Shown in pieces: positions 15,539 to 23,319 of a stretch of DNA of 33,060 nucleotides. The position numbers were made by a program, and so were the translations under genes. This DNA is from JBQTIY01 sp052387675 (GTDB lineage: Bacteria; Planctomycetota; B15-G4), in assembly GCA_052387675.1 (NCBI GenBank), contig JBQTIY010000021.1, positions 1 to 33,060 of the forward strand, in the 5' to 3' direction. The notes below the pieces were generated by a model, which worked only from the letters and a program-made list of their open reading frames with translations, ran no database searches and was not told the origin of the DNA. Numbering within the stretch: the first letter of the stretch is position 1; each line of letters starts with the position of its first letter.

Positions 15539-16026
15539 CGGCGTGCGCCGCGCCGAGAGCGTGCGGCGGCGGTGGCTCGGCGCGACGAACGCCGCGCCGG
15601 GCGAGCACTGCCGGGCGCAGCCAGCAGGCGCCGCGCGCGGGCATTCATGGCGCGGCGGCGAGCCGGCGTGTCGTCATCCCAGCCCAAAAGGTGCAGCGCG
15701 CCGTGCGCCACGTAGAGCAAGAGCTCCTGCTCCGGGTCGCCGCCGCGCGAGCGGGCCTCGCGCAGGGCCGTCTCGGCCGAGACCACGACCTCGCCGCGCA
15801 GGCCGTCGGGCGAGGGATCGCCCTCATAACTGAAGGTGATGGCGTCGGTGGCCCAGTCGTGCCCCAGCCAGCGCGCGTTGAGCGCGCGGATTTCCGCGTC
15901 ATTCACGATGCGCACGGCGAGGTCCGGCTCGCCGCGGCCCTCGCCGGCGAAGACCGCTTCGAGCGCGGCCCGCACGGCCTTGGCCGAGACCGCCAGCTTC
16001 CGCTGCCGGTTCGTCACCGGAATCAA
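15535..16026 (-). CDS. ybeY: Endoribonuclease YbeY (rRNA maturation factor) with variant metal motif
   Basis: The product is 163 aa from a TTG that overlaps the phoH stop (TTGA). The N-terminus IPVTNRQRKLAVSAKAVRAA fits the family and leaves no better start. Conserved segments are IRALNARWLGHDWATDAITF and LLLYVAHGALHLLGWDDDT. YbeY acts in 16S rRNA 3'-end processing and 70S quality control using a three-histidine zinc site. Here the first two ligands are His108 and His112, but the third position is Asp118 instead of His. Some lineages vary there, so activity is not excluded. The C-terminal 30 residues are Arg/Ala/Ser-rich. The phoH-ybeY order is widely conserved. Confidence 0.93.
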   Translation of the reverse strand: MIPVTNRQRKLAVSAKAVRAALEAVFAGEGRGEPDLAVRIVNDAEIRALNARWLGHDWATDAITFSYEGDPSPDGLRGEVVVSAETALREARSRGGDPEQELLLYVAHGALHLLGWDDDTPARRRAMNARARRLLAAPGSARPARRSSRRATAAARSRRGARR

Positions 16027-17027
16027 CGCGAACCGTGCGGCGGACCGTGAGCCGGTCCTAGGCCGTGGCCCTCGCCGTTGCGGTCGCGCGCCTCGTAGGC
16101 CGCCACGATGCGCTGCACCAGAGGATGGCGCACGATGTCCTTGCGCTCCATGAGCACGATGCCGATGCCGGGCACGTTGTGCAGCAGGCTCTCCGCATCG
16201 ATCAGGCCCGAGCGCTGGTTGGGCGGCAGGTCGATCTGCGTGGCGTCGCCGGTGACGACGACCTTGCTGTTGCGGCCCATGCGCGTGAGGAACATCTTCA
16301 TCTGGCCGGGCGTCGTGTTCTGAGCCTCGTCCAGAATGATGAAGGCGTCGTCGAGCGTGCGCCCGCGCATGTAGGCCAGCGGCGCGATCTCGATGACGTC
16401 GGTGTCCATGAAGAACTTGAGCTTGCCGGGCTCGAGGTGCGCCGAGAGCGAGTCGTAGAGCGGGCGCAGGTACGGGTTGATCTTGGCCACGTAGTCGCCC
16501 GGCAAAAAGCCCAGGTGTTCGCCGGCTTCCACGGCGGGGCGTACCAGCACGAGCTTGCGGAAGTGCCCGCGCCGCAGGGCCGAGACGGCGAAGGCCGCCG
16601 CGAGAAAGGTCTTGCCGGTGCCCGCCGGCCCGATGGCCAGCGTGACGAGATTGCGGTCGATCGAGCGCACGTAGCGCTCTTGGCCGCCGGTGCGCCAGTC
16701 CACTCCGGGCGGCAGCAGGCCGCCACCCGGCGAGCCGCCGCCGGCGCCGCCACTGCCTCCGTCATCTGCTGAGCCGGCGCCGTTGTCCAGAACGCGCTGC
16801 ACGTCGGCCGCCTCGAGCTTGCCGGTGCTGCGCAGCAGACCGAGCAGCGCGCGCACCACGGCGACGGCATCGGAGACTTCTTCTTCCTCGCCCTCGATGT
16901 GGACGCGCCCGCGGCGCACTGCCAGGGCCACGCCAAAACGATTGCGCACCGCGCGCGCATGCGCCTCCTGCGGGCCGAGCAGCGCGCGCTCCTCCTCATC
17001 CGAGTGGAGGGGGACGGTCACATCCAT
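16023..17027 (-). CDS. phoH: PhoH-like ATPase
   Basis: The product is 334 aa. It has the PhoH/PhoL core: Walker A GPAGTGKTFLAAAFAVSAL, the lineage-conserved LVLVRPAVEAGEHLGFLPGD, MRGRTLDDAFIILDEAQNTT with Walker B, and KVVVTGDATQIDLPPNQRSG. An N-terminal KH-like or helical region covers about 1-80, followed by a Gly/Ser-rich linker (about 90-110) longer than in most homologues. PhoH is proposed to act in RNA metabolism together with YbeY. It begins 18 nt after the cdsA stop and overlaps ybeY by 4 nt. Confidence 0.94.
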   Translation of the reverse strand: MDVTVPLHSDEEERALLGPQEAHARAVRNRFGVALAVRRGRVHIEGEEEEVSDAVAVVRALLGLLRSTGKLEAADVQRVLDNGAGSADDGGSGGAGGGSPGGGLLPPGVDWRTGGQERYVRSIDRNLVTLAIGPAGTGKTFLAAAFAVSALRRGHFRKLVLVRPAVEAGEHLGFLPGDYVAKINPYLRPLYDSLSAHLEPGKLKFFMDTDVIEIAPLAYMRGRTLDDAFIILDEAQNTTPGQMKMFLTRMGRNSKVVVTGDATQIDLPPNQRSGLIDAESLLHNVPGIGIVLMERKDIVRHPLVQRIVAAYEARDRNGEGHGLGPAHGPPHGSR

Positions 17028-17045
17028 GAGTGCTGCCGGTCTCGA

Positions 17046-17930
17046 TCAGCCAAGGATGGCAGTATAGGCAAGCGCCACCGGGCCCACCAACAGCAGCGAG
17101 TCCACGAGATCGAGGAAACCGCCAGCCTGTCCGAAGACGCGGCCGCTGTCCTTGAGCGCGCGGCTGCGCTTGAGCAGGGACTCGGCGAGGTCGGCGATGA
17201 TGGCCAGGGCGCCGAGCACCAGGCCGAAGGCCGCCGCGCCCCAGGCGCCGCCGGGCAGGACCAGCGCCGCGAGCACGCTGCCGTCGGCGAGCACGCGCTC
17301 GGGGCGCATGACCACACCGCTGAGCAGCCAAGCGCCGACGGCCGCGGAAAAAAGCAGCCCGCCGATGGCGCCTTCCACGGTCTTGCCGGGGCTGATGCGC
17401 GGCGCGAGCTTGTGCCGGCCGAAGAGGCGCCCGGTGAAGTAGGCGCCGATGTCCGAGGCCTTGGCCACCACGACGACGCCGACGGCGTAGTCCAGGGCCC
17501 CGTCGAGCAGCAGCGCCACGAGGCAGGCCAGCCCGCCGACATAGGGCACCTGAAACCAGAGGCTGCCCGCGAGCCGGTGCGCGACCGAGCCCGGACCCAC
17601 CGGCAACTGCAGCGCCAAGAAGGCGGCCGCGGTGATCGAACCGGCCGTGAGCAGGTCGGCCAAGAGACGCAGGCCCGCTGGAGCCGGCTGCGGCACCAGC
17701 ATCGGCAGAACGACGAGCGCCAACCAAATGACGCCCAGCAGCCGGCCGAAGGCGCGCCGCGCGGGCCGCGCCGTGCCCAGGCGCAGGAGTTCATCGAGGG
17801 CCGCGACCATGGCGATGCCGCCGAGCACGGCCGTGGCCAGCGCCGGCCACTGCGGCCGCCCGCGGTCGAACCACCACGCGCCCACCAAGATGAGCAGCAG
17901 CGTGAGGCCGACGAGCGTGCGCTTGAGCAT
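17046..17930 (-). CDS. cdsA: Phosphatidate cytidylyltransferase (CDP-diglyceride synthase), variant signature
   Basis: The product is 294 aa from ATG 17930, which shares its A with the uppS TGA (TGATG). It is a polytopic membrane protein with about eight hydrophobic segments. CdsA makes CDP-diacylglycerol from phosphatidate and CTP for phospholipid synthesis. The central VAKASDIGAYFTGRLFGRHK and ISPGKTVEGAIGG motifs are intact. In the C-terminal signature the family normally reads KDSGxxxPGHGGxxDRxD; here it is KDSGRVFGQAGGFLDLVD. The metal-coordinating acidic residues Asp261, Asp274 and Asp277 remain, but the His is Ala269 and the Arg is Leu275. I believe related planctomycete enzymes also deviate there. 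The family call is firm. Confidence 0.92.
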   Translation of the reverse strand: MLKRTLVGLTLLLILVGAWWFDRGRPQWPALATAVLGGIAMVAALDELLRLGTARPARRAFGRLLGVIWLALVVLPMLVPQPAPAGLRLLADLLTAGSITAAAFLALQLPVGPGSVAHRLAGSLWFQVPYVGGLACLVALLLDGALDYAVGVVVVAKASDIGAYFTGRLFGRHKLAPRISPGKTVEGAIGGLLFSAAVGAWLLSGVVMRPERVLADGSVLAALVLPGGAWGAAAFGLVLGALAIIADLAESLLKRSRALKDSGRVFGQAGGFLDLVDSLLLVGPVALAYTAILG

Positions 17931-18685
17931 CAGCGCGGCGCGGCGGCGTCGACCAGGCCGCCGTACTTGCGGGTGCGCGTGGCAAAGTCTTTGAAGGCGG
18001 CGTGCAGGTGCTCCACGCCAAACTCGGGCCAGCAGGCCGGCGTCACGAAGAGCTCGGCGTAGCTGATCTGCCAGAGCAGAAAGTTGCTCACGCGCATCTC
18101 GCCGGCGGTGCGGATGAGCAGGTCGGGGTCGCGGCCGGGCTGATAGAGCGCCGCTGAGACGGCGTCCTCGTCGAGATCTTGCGGACGGAGCCGGCCCGCG
18201 GCCACCTCGGCGGCGAGTTTGCGGAAGGCGTCCACGAGTTCCGCGCGCCCGCCGTAAGAGAGCGCCAGGCACAGGTTCAAGCCCGTGTGCCCCTTGGTGA
18301 GCGCGATCGTGCGGTCCAGTTCGGCGCGCGCCTCATCGGGCAGATCATCGAGCCGCCCGATGGCCGTCAGCCGCACATTGTTCTTCTGCAGCGTGGGCCG
18401 CTCGCCGATGAGAAACTTCTTGAGCAGGCGCATGAGGAAGGCGATTTCGGTGCGCGGACGGCGCCAGTTCTCGTGGCTGAAGGCGTAGAGCGTGAGCTGC
18501 TCCAGCCCCAGGCGCGCGCACTCCGTGGTGATCGTGCGGATGGTGTCGGCGCCGGCCTCGTGCCCTGAGGTGCGCAGCAGGCCCTGCTGCTGCGCCCAAC
18601 GTCCGTTGCCATCCATGATGATGGCCACGTGCCGCGGCAGCTTGCTCGAGGGAATGCCGGCGAGGCCCTCCCGCGCGGCGCTCAT
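17930..18685 (-). CDS. uppS: Undecaprenyl diphosphate synthase (cis-prenyltransferase)
   Basis: The product is 251 aa. It condenses isopentenyl diphosphate units onto farnesyl diphosphate to give the C55 lipid carrier for peptidoglycan and O-antigen. The signature HVAIIMDGNGRWAQQQGLLR holds catalytic Asp25; LTLYAFSHENWRRP and the C-terminal DPDLLIRTAGEMRVSNFLLW, SYAELFVTPACWPEF are all intact. The ATG overlaps the purA stop (ATGA) and the stop overlaps the cdsA start by one base. The uppS-cdsA pairing is widespread in bacteria. The product is soluble or peripheral at the inner membrane. Confidence 0.96.
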   Translation of the reverse strand: MSAAREGLAGIPSSKLPRHVAIIMDGNGRWAQQQGLLRTSGHEAGADTIRTITTECARLGLEQLTLYAFSHENWRRPRTEIAFLMRLLKKFLIGERPTLQKNNVRLTAIGRLDDLPDEARAELDRTIALTKGHTGLNLCLALSYGGRAELVDAFRKLAAEVAAGRLRPQDLDEDAVSAALYQPGRDPDLLIRTAGEMRVSNFLLWQISYAELFVTPACWPEFGVEHLHAAFKDFATRTRKYGGLVDAAAPR

Positions 18686-20004
18686 TCCGCCTCTTCTGCT
18701 TCCTCGAGCGCTGCGACGCGCGCTCCGGCTTCGCGCAGGATCGTGCTCTCGCGGCCTGGGCCCACGGAGAGAATTTCCCAAGGCACGCCGACGCGCGAGC
18801 ACAGCTCGTCCACGAAGGAGCGGCAGGCCGGCGGCAGGTCCTCGAAACGCCGCGCCTGGCGCAGGTTTTCCTTCCAGCCGGGGAAGGTCTCGATGATCGG
18901 CTTCACGCGCTCCACGCGCGGCGTGTCCACCGGGTAGTCGTCGGTGGCCTTGCCGTCCAGCTCGTAGGCCGTGACCAGGCCGATGTTGCGCAGCCCGGAG
19001 AGAACATCGAGCTTGGTGATGGCTAGGCCGTCGAAGCCGCAGAGCGCGGCGGCGTAGCGCGCGGCCGGCACATCGAACCAGCCGCAGCGGCGCGGCCGGC
19101 CGGTGGTGGCGCCAAACTCGCTGCCGCCCTCGCGCAGCCGGTCGGCGGTCTCGCCCGCAAGCTCGCTGGGAAAGGGCCCGTCGCCGACGCGCGTGCAGTA
19201 GGCCTTGCAGACGCCGAGCTGACGGCCGATGTCGCGCGGCGGCACTCCGGTGCCGGCCGCAATGCCCAGGCTGTCGGCGTGGCTGGAGGTGACGTAGGGA
19301 TACGTGCCGTGATCGAGATCGAGCATCACGCCCTGCGCGCCCTCGAAGAAGACGTGCTTGCCGCGCCGCAGCAGATCGCGCAGCAGGCCGCCGGTCTCCG
19401 TCACGAGCGGCTTGAGCAGCCGGCCCTGATTGCGCGCCGCCTCGAAGACTTCGCCGAACTCCAGCGGCTCGCCGCCGTAGATCAGGACGATCTCTTTGTT
19501 GCGCAGTTCGAGGTTGGCCGTGAGGCGCGCCTTGAGGCGCGGCTCGTCGATGAGGTCCCACATGCGGATGCCGGTGCGATTGGCCTTGTCCGCGTAGGCC
19601 GGGCCGATGCCGCGGCCCGTCGTGCCGATGCGCACGCCGGCCTTGCGGCCTTCCTGCAGGCGATCGAGCGCCTTGTGGTAGGGCATCACGCAGTGCGCCG
19701 CGCCCGAAACTTTCAGCCGCGGCAAGAGCTCCAGGCCGCCGGCCTCAAACTGCGCGATCTCGGAGAGCAGTTGCTCGGGATCAACCACCAGCCCATTGCC
19801 GATGACGTTGAGCTTGCCCTCGTGCAGCACGCCCGACGGCAGCAAGTGGAAGACGTGCTTCTGGCCTTCGACGATGACCGTGTGGCCGGCGTTCGCGCCG
19901 CCCTGGAAGCGCACGACCACGTCGGCGCGGTCCGCGATGAGGTCGATGATCTTGCCTTTGCCTTCATCGCCCCACTGGGCGCCGATCACGCTGGTGGCTG
20001 GCAT
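18682..20004 (-). CDS. purA: Adenylosuccinate synthetase
   Basis: The product is 440 aa from ATG 20004. A longer frame to 20088 exists, but the protein should begin close to GAQWGDEGKGKIIDLIADRA, the nucleotide-binding P-loop region. It converts IMP and aspartate to adenylosuccinate using GTP, the first committed AMP step. Other hallmarks are VVRFQGGANAGHTV, the catalytic His in NAGHT, IGTTGRGIGPAYADKANRTG, EGAQGVMLDLDHGTYPYVTS and EFGATTGRPRRCGWFD. The C-terminus carries a short Glu/Ala-rich extension. It starts 101 nt after the sulfatase-like gene and begins the tightly overlapping chain purA-uppS-cdsA. Confidence 0.97.
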   Translation of the reverse strand: MPATSVIGAQWGDEGKGKIIDLIADRADVVVRFQGGANAGHTVIVEGQKHVFHLLPSGVLHEGKLNVIGNGLVVDPEQLLSEIAQFEAGGLELLPRLKVSGAAHCVMPYHKALDRLQEGRKAGVRIGTTGRGIGPAYADKANRTGIRMWDLIDEPRLKARLTANLELRNKEIVLIYGGEPLEFGEVFEAARNQGRLLKPLVTETGGLLRDLLRRGKHVFFEGAQGVMLDLDHGTYPYVTSSHADSLGIAAGTGVPPRDIGRQLGVCKAYCTRVGDGPFPSELAGETADRLREGGSEFGATTGRPRRCGWFDVPAARYAAALCGFDGLAITKLDVLSGLRNIGLVTAYELDGKATDDYPVDTPRVERVKPIIETFPGWKENLRQARRFEDLPPACRSFVDELCSRVGVPWEILSVGPGRESTILREAGARVAALEEAEEAE

Positions 20005-20105
20005 GGCTGCTTTCGATTCCCGATGGAGCGGTGGCGAGGGCGCAACGGCGAAGGCGCGTAGGCTAGATGGCCGGAGCGGCCCCCGCAAGGCGCGGCCGGA
20101 GGCAC

Positions 20106-22811
20106 TCAGCGGCGGGGCGGCACCGGCGGGGACTTGGAGTTCATGTAGCCGATCTGTTCGAAGAGTTCGACCGTCTCGGCGCCGGCGCCCGGCAGGACGG
20201 CGGCGGCGCGGCGAGCTCTCGCCCAGTTCAGCGACTCGTCAAGCAAACCGAGCAGGTGGCGCGCCTCGGCACTCAGACGCTCAGCGTCTTCGGGGAGTCG
20301 GTAGGTGTCGAGCAGCCGATCGGCGACATCGCCCGGCGCGGCGCCCGGATCCGCGGTCTGTGCGTAGAGCAGGGCCTCACCGCCCGCGCTCTCGCCCGCC
20401 ACCGCCTGGCGCAGCACGAGCCGATGCTCGGCGGTGCGCACGCTCGCCAGGTAGCGGCGCAGCGGATCACCGCGGCCATCCAAGGCCAGCCCCTTGCTCG
20501 TCTCGTTCACCACATAGGGCAGCGGGCGTTCGAGCGGCGCTTCCACGGCCAGCGGATCGAAGGGCACGCCGAGCCAGGCCAGCGTGGAGGCGAAGAGCCC
20601 GGTGGTGCTGACCAGATCGTCCACGCGCGAGCCACGCGGCCAGGCCAGGCGCAGCTTCTTGGGCGCGCGCACAAGCAGCGGCACGTGCAGGGTCTCGTCG
20701 AAGAGCTGACTGCCGTGCCCGTAGAGCCCGTGCTCCAGAAACTCCTCGCCGTGGTCGGCGGTCACGATGACCATCGTGCGGTCATCGAGGCCCATGCGCT
20801 TCAAGCCCGCCAGGAGTTCGCCGAACTGACTGTCCCAGTAGGCGATTTCGCCCAAGTAGCGCTGGCGCAGCAGGCGCAGGTCGTCGCTCAGCGCCGGATC
20901 CTCGGCGGAGAGCGTGCGCCCGTCGGCCAGCGCCGCGCGCATGGCCGCCACGAGGCGCGCTTCGGCCTCTGCCAGGCTGCGGCCGCGCAGATCCGCGTCC
21001 ACGTAGCGCTCGCGAAACTCGCCCGGCGCGTTGAGCGGCCCGTGCGGATCGAAGTAGTGCAGGAAGAGCAGGAACTGCTGGCCCGCATGGTTCTCGAGGA
21101 AGGCGCCGGCCAGATCGTTGACCTGCCGCGCATTGCTGTAAGGGATGTGCGCGTAGCTCTCGAAGCCGCGTGCGAAGCCGGCCTGCGGGCGCAGCACATC
21201 GCTGGCCACCACCGCGCCGGTGGCCAGGCCGGCGGCGCGCGCGCGTTCGGCCAGCGTGGCCTTGTCGGCAGGCAGGGCCAGCGTGTCGTGGTTCATGGCG
21301 CCATGCGCCGTTGGCGGCAAGCCCGTGAGCAAGCTCACCGAAGTCGGCAAGGTCCAGGGACTGCTGGTCTGCGCGCTCTCAAAGAGCACGGCCTGCTTCG
21401 CAAACTCCGCCAGGGCCGGCGTCAGCTCGGCCGGCAGGCCGCCGTAGAGCGGCAAGGCGTCGGCGCGCAGCGTCTCCACTTGGATGAGCACGATCGAGGG
21501 CCGCTGCGCGGTGGCCATGCGGCGCGGCAGACTCGCGCTGACTTCGAGGCGTGGATCGGCGATGGCCACGCGCGGCGCTTGGGCCGTGACTTGCCAGCTC
21601 ACCCACTGCTCGGCGGCGAAATCGAACTCCCGGTGCTCCACCGGCTGTGCGGCCGACGCCGGCCAGCGCGGCTCGACCAGCTCGAGTTCGAGCAGTCGGT
21701 CCGCCCCCGCGAACGCGCCCAGCTCCACGGCTAAGTCGCGCCAGCGGCGGCTATCCACCGACTCGGCCGCGACGAGTGCGCCGTCCACGCTCACGCGCAA
21801 CGTGGCAGCGCTGCCCGCGGGCAGACGCTCGTCGAGCGCCACGGCGCCGCGCAGCACACTCGCCGCGGAGATCGACACCTTGAAACTGGCCCGCGCCGCG
21901 CCGGTGAGTACGAGGGCCGGACGCTCATCGATACCCGCCGCGGTGTGACCGACAAAGCTGGCGCGCGCCTCGAGCGGGGCCACGCGGATCGACTCGGCGT
22001 CGCCGGCCGTCGCTGCGCTCGGCGCTCCATCGGGCGTTGCGTCGGGCGTTGCGTCGGGCGCCGCACGACGCCGCTCGCCGAACAGCACGGTGGCTGCGGC
22101 CTCTCCCGACTCGGCCTTGATCTGCGGCAAGAGGCGCTCGACCTGCGGCACGAGCACACGATGCGTCGCGAGGCGCTCGCTCAGCGGCTCCTGCTCGACA
22201 CGCGGTGAAAGCAGCGCGACCGCGGCGCCCGGCGGAATCTCTCCCTCGGACACGACCTCAAAGCGCAGCGCAGCGGCTCCCTCAGGCAGCGGCAGCTCGA
22301 TCGGCAGCGCGAGTCCTTCGCGCCACACACCCGCAGGCGCGGCGGGGTCCGCCGCACAAGCCGGCAGCTCGACCTCAAGCTGAGACTCGCTGCCGGCAGA
22401 TCCGCTCGCGCCGGACTCGAGTTCAACGTGAATGCGCAGCCGGCAGCGCGAGGCATCGGCCTCCGGGCCCACTTGCAGGCGCGCCACGGCCAAGTGCAGC
22501 ACGCCGCGCCGCGCGCCAAGCTTCCACGTGAAGGCGGAGTTGCGGCGCACCGGCAGCGCGACCTCGGCCCGATCCGGATTGCTCTGCTTGAGGTCGTTCC
22601 AGATGGTGAAGGTGTCGACGTCCTCGAAGCCGTGCTCGAAGACGACGTGCTGGCGGTCGAGGAGCAGATCGCGGCGCAAGTCGCTCGCGATGCGTGGCTG
22701 CAGGCGCTGCCACATCCAGAAGGCCAGAGCGCTGGCCAGCAGCACGTTGACGAGCAGCAGGCCCCAGCGCGGACCGCGCGCCTCGCCGGCCGGACGCTGC
22801 GTCACTGTCAA
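20106..22811 (-). CDS. Membrane-anchored sulfatase-fold (alkaline phosphatase superfamily) enzyme with Thr nucleophile position
   Basis: The product is 901 aa from TTG 22811, whose TTGA overlaps the preceding stop. A membrane anchor at about 16-33 (GLLLVNVLLASALAFWMW) is followed by about 400 residues of beta-rich sequence with no family I recognise. The sulfatase domain starts near residue 437 (SIVLIQVETLRADALPLYGG). Metal ligands in VTADHGEEFLEHGLYGHG near residue 684 are present. At the formylglycine position the motif is SSPWTLPTSVSLLTG, so the CxPSR cysteine or serine is Thr487. Thr is the nucleophile in LtaS and EptA-type phosphotransferases, so a phosphodiester or phosphoethanolamine-type reaction is as likely as desulfation. 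It faces the periplasm. It sits downstream of a GH2 lipoprotein, suggesting envelope or glycan substrates. Confidence 0.83.
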   Translation of the reverse strand: MTVTQRPAGEARGPRWGLLLVNVLLASALAFWMWQRLQPRIASDLRRDLLLDRQHVVFEHGFEDVDTFTIWNDLKQSNPDRAEVALPVRRNSAFTWKLGARRGVLHLAVARLQVGPEADASRCRLRIHVELESGASGSAGSESQLEVELPACAADPAAPAGVWREGLALPIELPLPEGAAALRFEVVSEGEIPPGAAVALLSPRVEQEPLSERLATHRVLVPQVERLLPQIKAESGEAAATVLFGERRRAAPDATPDATPDGAPSAATAGDAESIRVAPLEARASFVGHTAAGIDERPALVLTGAARASFKVSISAASVLRGAVALDERLPAGSAATLRVSVDGALVAAESVDSRRWRDLAVELGAFAGADRLLELELVEPRWPASAAQPVEHREFDFAAEQWVSWQVTAQAPRVAIADPRLEVSASLPRRMATAQRPSIVLIQVETLRADALPLYGGLPAELTPALAEFAKQAVLFESAQTSSPWTLPTSVSLLTGLPPTAHGAMNHDTLALPADKATLAERARAAGLATGAVVASDVLRPQAGFARGFESYAHIPYSNARQVNDLAGAFLENHAGQQFLLFLHYFDPHGPLNAPGEFRERYVDADLRGRSLAEAEARLVAAMRAALADGRTLSAEDPALSDDLRLLRQRYLGEIAYWDSQFGELLAGLKRMGLDDRTMVIVTADHGEEFLEHGLYGHGSQLFDETLHVPLLVRAPKKLRLAWPRGSRVDDLVSTTGLFASTLAWLGVPFDPLAVEAPLERPLPYVVNETSKGLALDGRGDPLRRYLASVRTAEHRLVLRQAVAGESAGGEALLYAQTADPGAAPGDVADRLLDTYRLPEDAERLSAEARHLLGLLDESLNWARARRAAAVLPGAGAETVELFEQIGYMNSKSPPVPPRR
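22031..22060 (-). repeat. Short 12-nt tandem repeat within the sulfatase-like gene
   Basis: CGGGCGTTGCGT occurs twice in tandem, followed by a partial third copy, encoding PDATPDATPDGAP on the minus strand. It lies in a linker of the N-terminal beta-rich region and looks like simple slippage expansion. Confidence 0.7.
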
Positions 22812-23266
22812 GGCGACGATCCGCCCACGCGCCGCGCGAGCAGCTCGGCCAGCAAGGCGTCGTAGAGATCCTCCTCCAGCGGCGCGTCTTGCATGGGCAG
22901 CGTGTAGACAATGCCCGGCTCGTCGGGGTCGAGGTGCTCGACGAGGGCGAAAATCTCCAGCTCCACGTCCGAGCCCGCCGGCCGCAGGTGCAGGAAGAGC
23001 CGCAGACGGCGATTGCCGGAGTAGATCGGATCCACCGTGAGGTTGCCCTGGGGCGCATCCCAGGTGATGGTCACGCCGCCGAAGCGTTCGGTGGTGTAGC
23101 GGCGCGTCACGTCGCGCACGAGGTCCACGGCCTCGTCGTAGCCGACGCCGCGCAGCGGATAGCTGCGAAAGCCGATCGGATCGGGACGCATGAAGAGTCC
23201 GCAGCCCGTGGACAGAAGCAGCGCGGCGAGCAGGGCAAGCCGGAGGCCGGTGCAGCGGCGAGTCAT
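22808..23266 (-). CDS. Small lipoprotein of unknown function
   Basis: The product is 152 aa from ATG 23266, with GAGG about 7 nt upstream. A longer frame to 23359 lacks a signal sequence at its start. The N-terminus MTRRCTGLRLALLAALLLST leads to lipobox STGC with Cys22, so it should be lipid-anchored. The mature part is a compact alpha/beta domain with phrases GYDEAVDLVRDVTRRYTTER and GGVTITWDAPQGNLTVDP. No family was recognised. It starts 54 nt after the GH2 gene and overlaps the sulfatase-like gene by 4 nt, so it probably belongs to the same envelope-facing unit. Confidence 0.75.
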   Translation of the reverse strand: MTRRCTGLRLALLAALLLSTGCGLFMRPDPIGFRSYPLRGVGYDEAVDLVRDVTRRYTTERFGGVTITWDAPQGNLTVDPIYSGNRRLRLFLHLRPAGSDVELEIFALVEHLDPDEPGIVYTLPMQDAPLEEDLYDALLAELLARRVGGSSP

Positions 23267-23319
23267 CAGGGCCTCACGAAAGGGGTGGGCGGCCATTCTC
23301 AGCGCGGAGCGCGCGGGCC

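Noticed and set aside
20067..21734. A 555-codon plus-strand frame opposite the sulfatase-like gene
   Set aside because: No recognisable domain and typical shadow composition; the opposite strand has conserved sulfatase-fold motifs.
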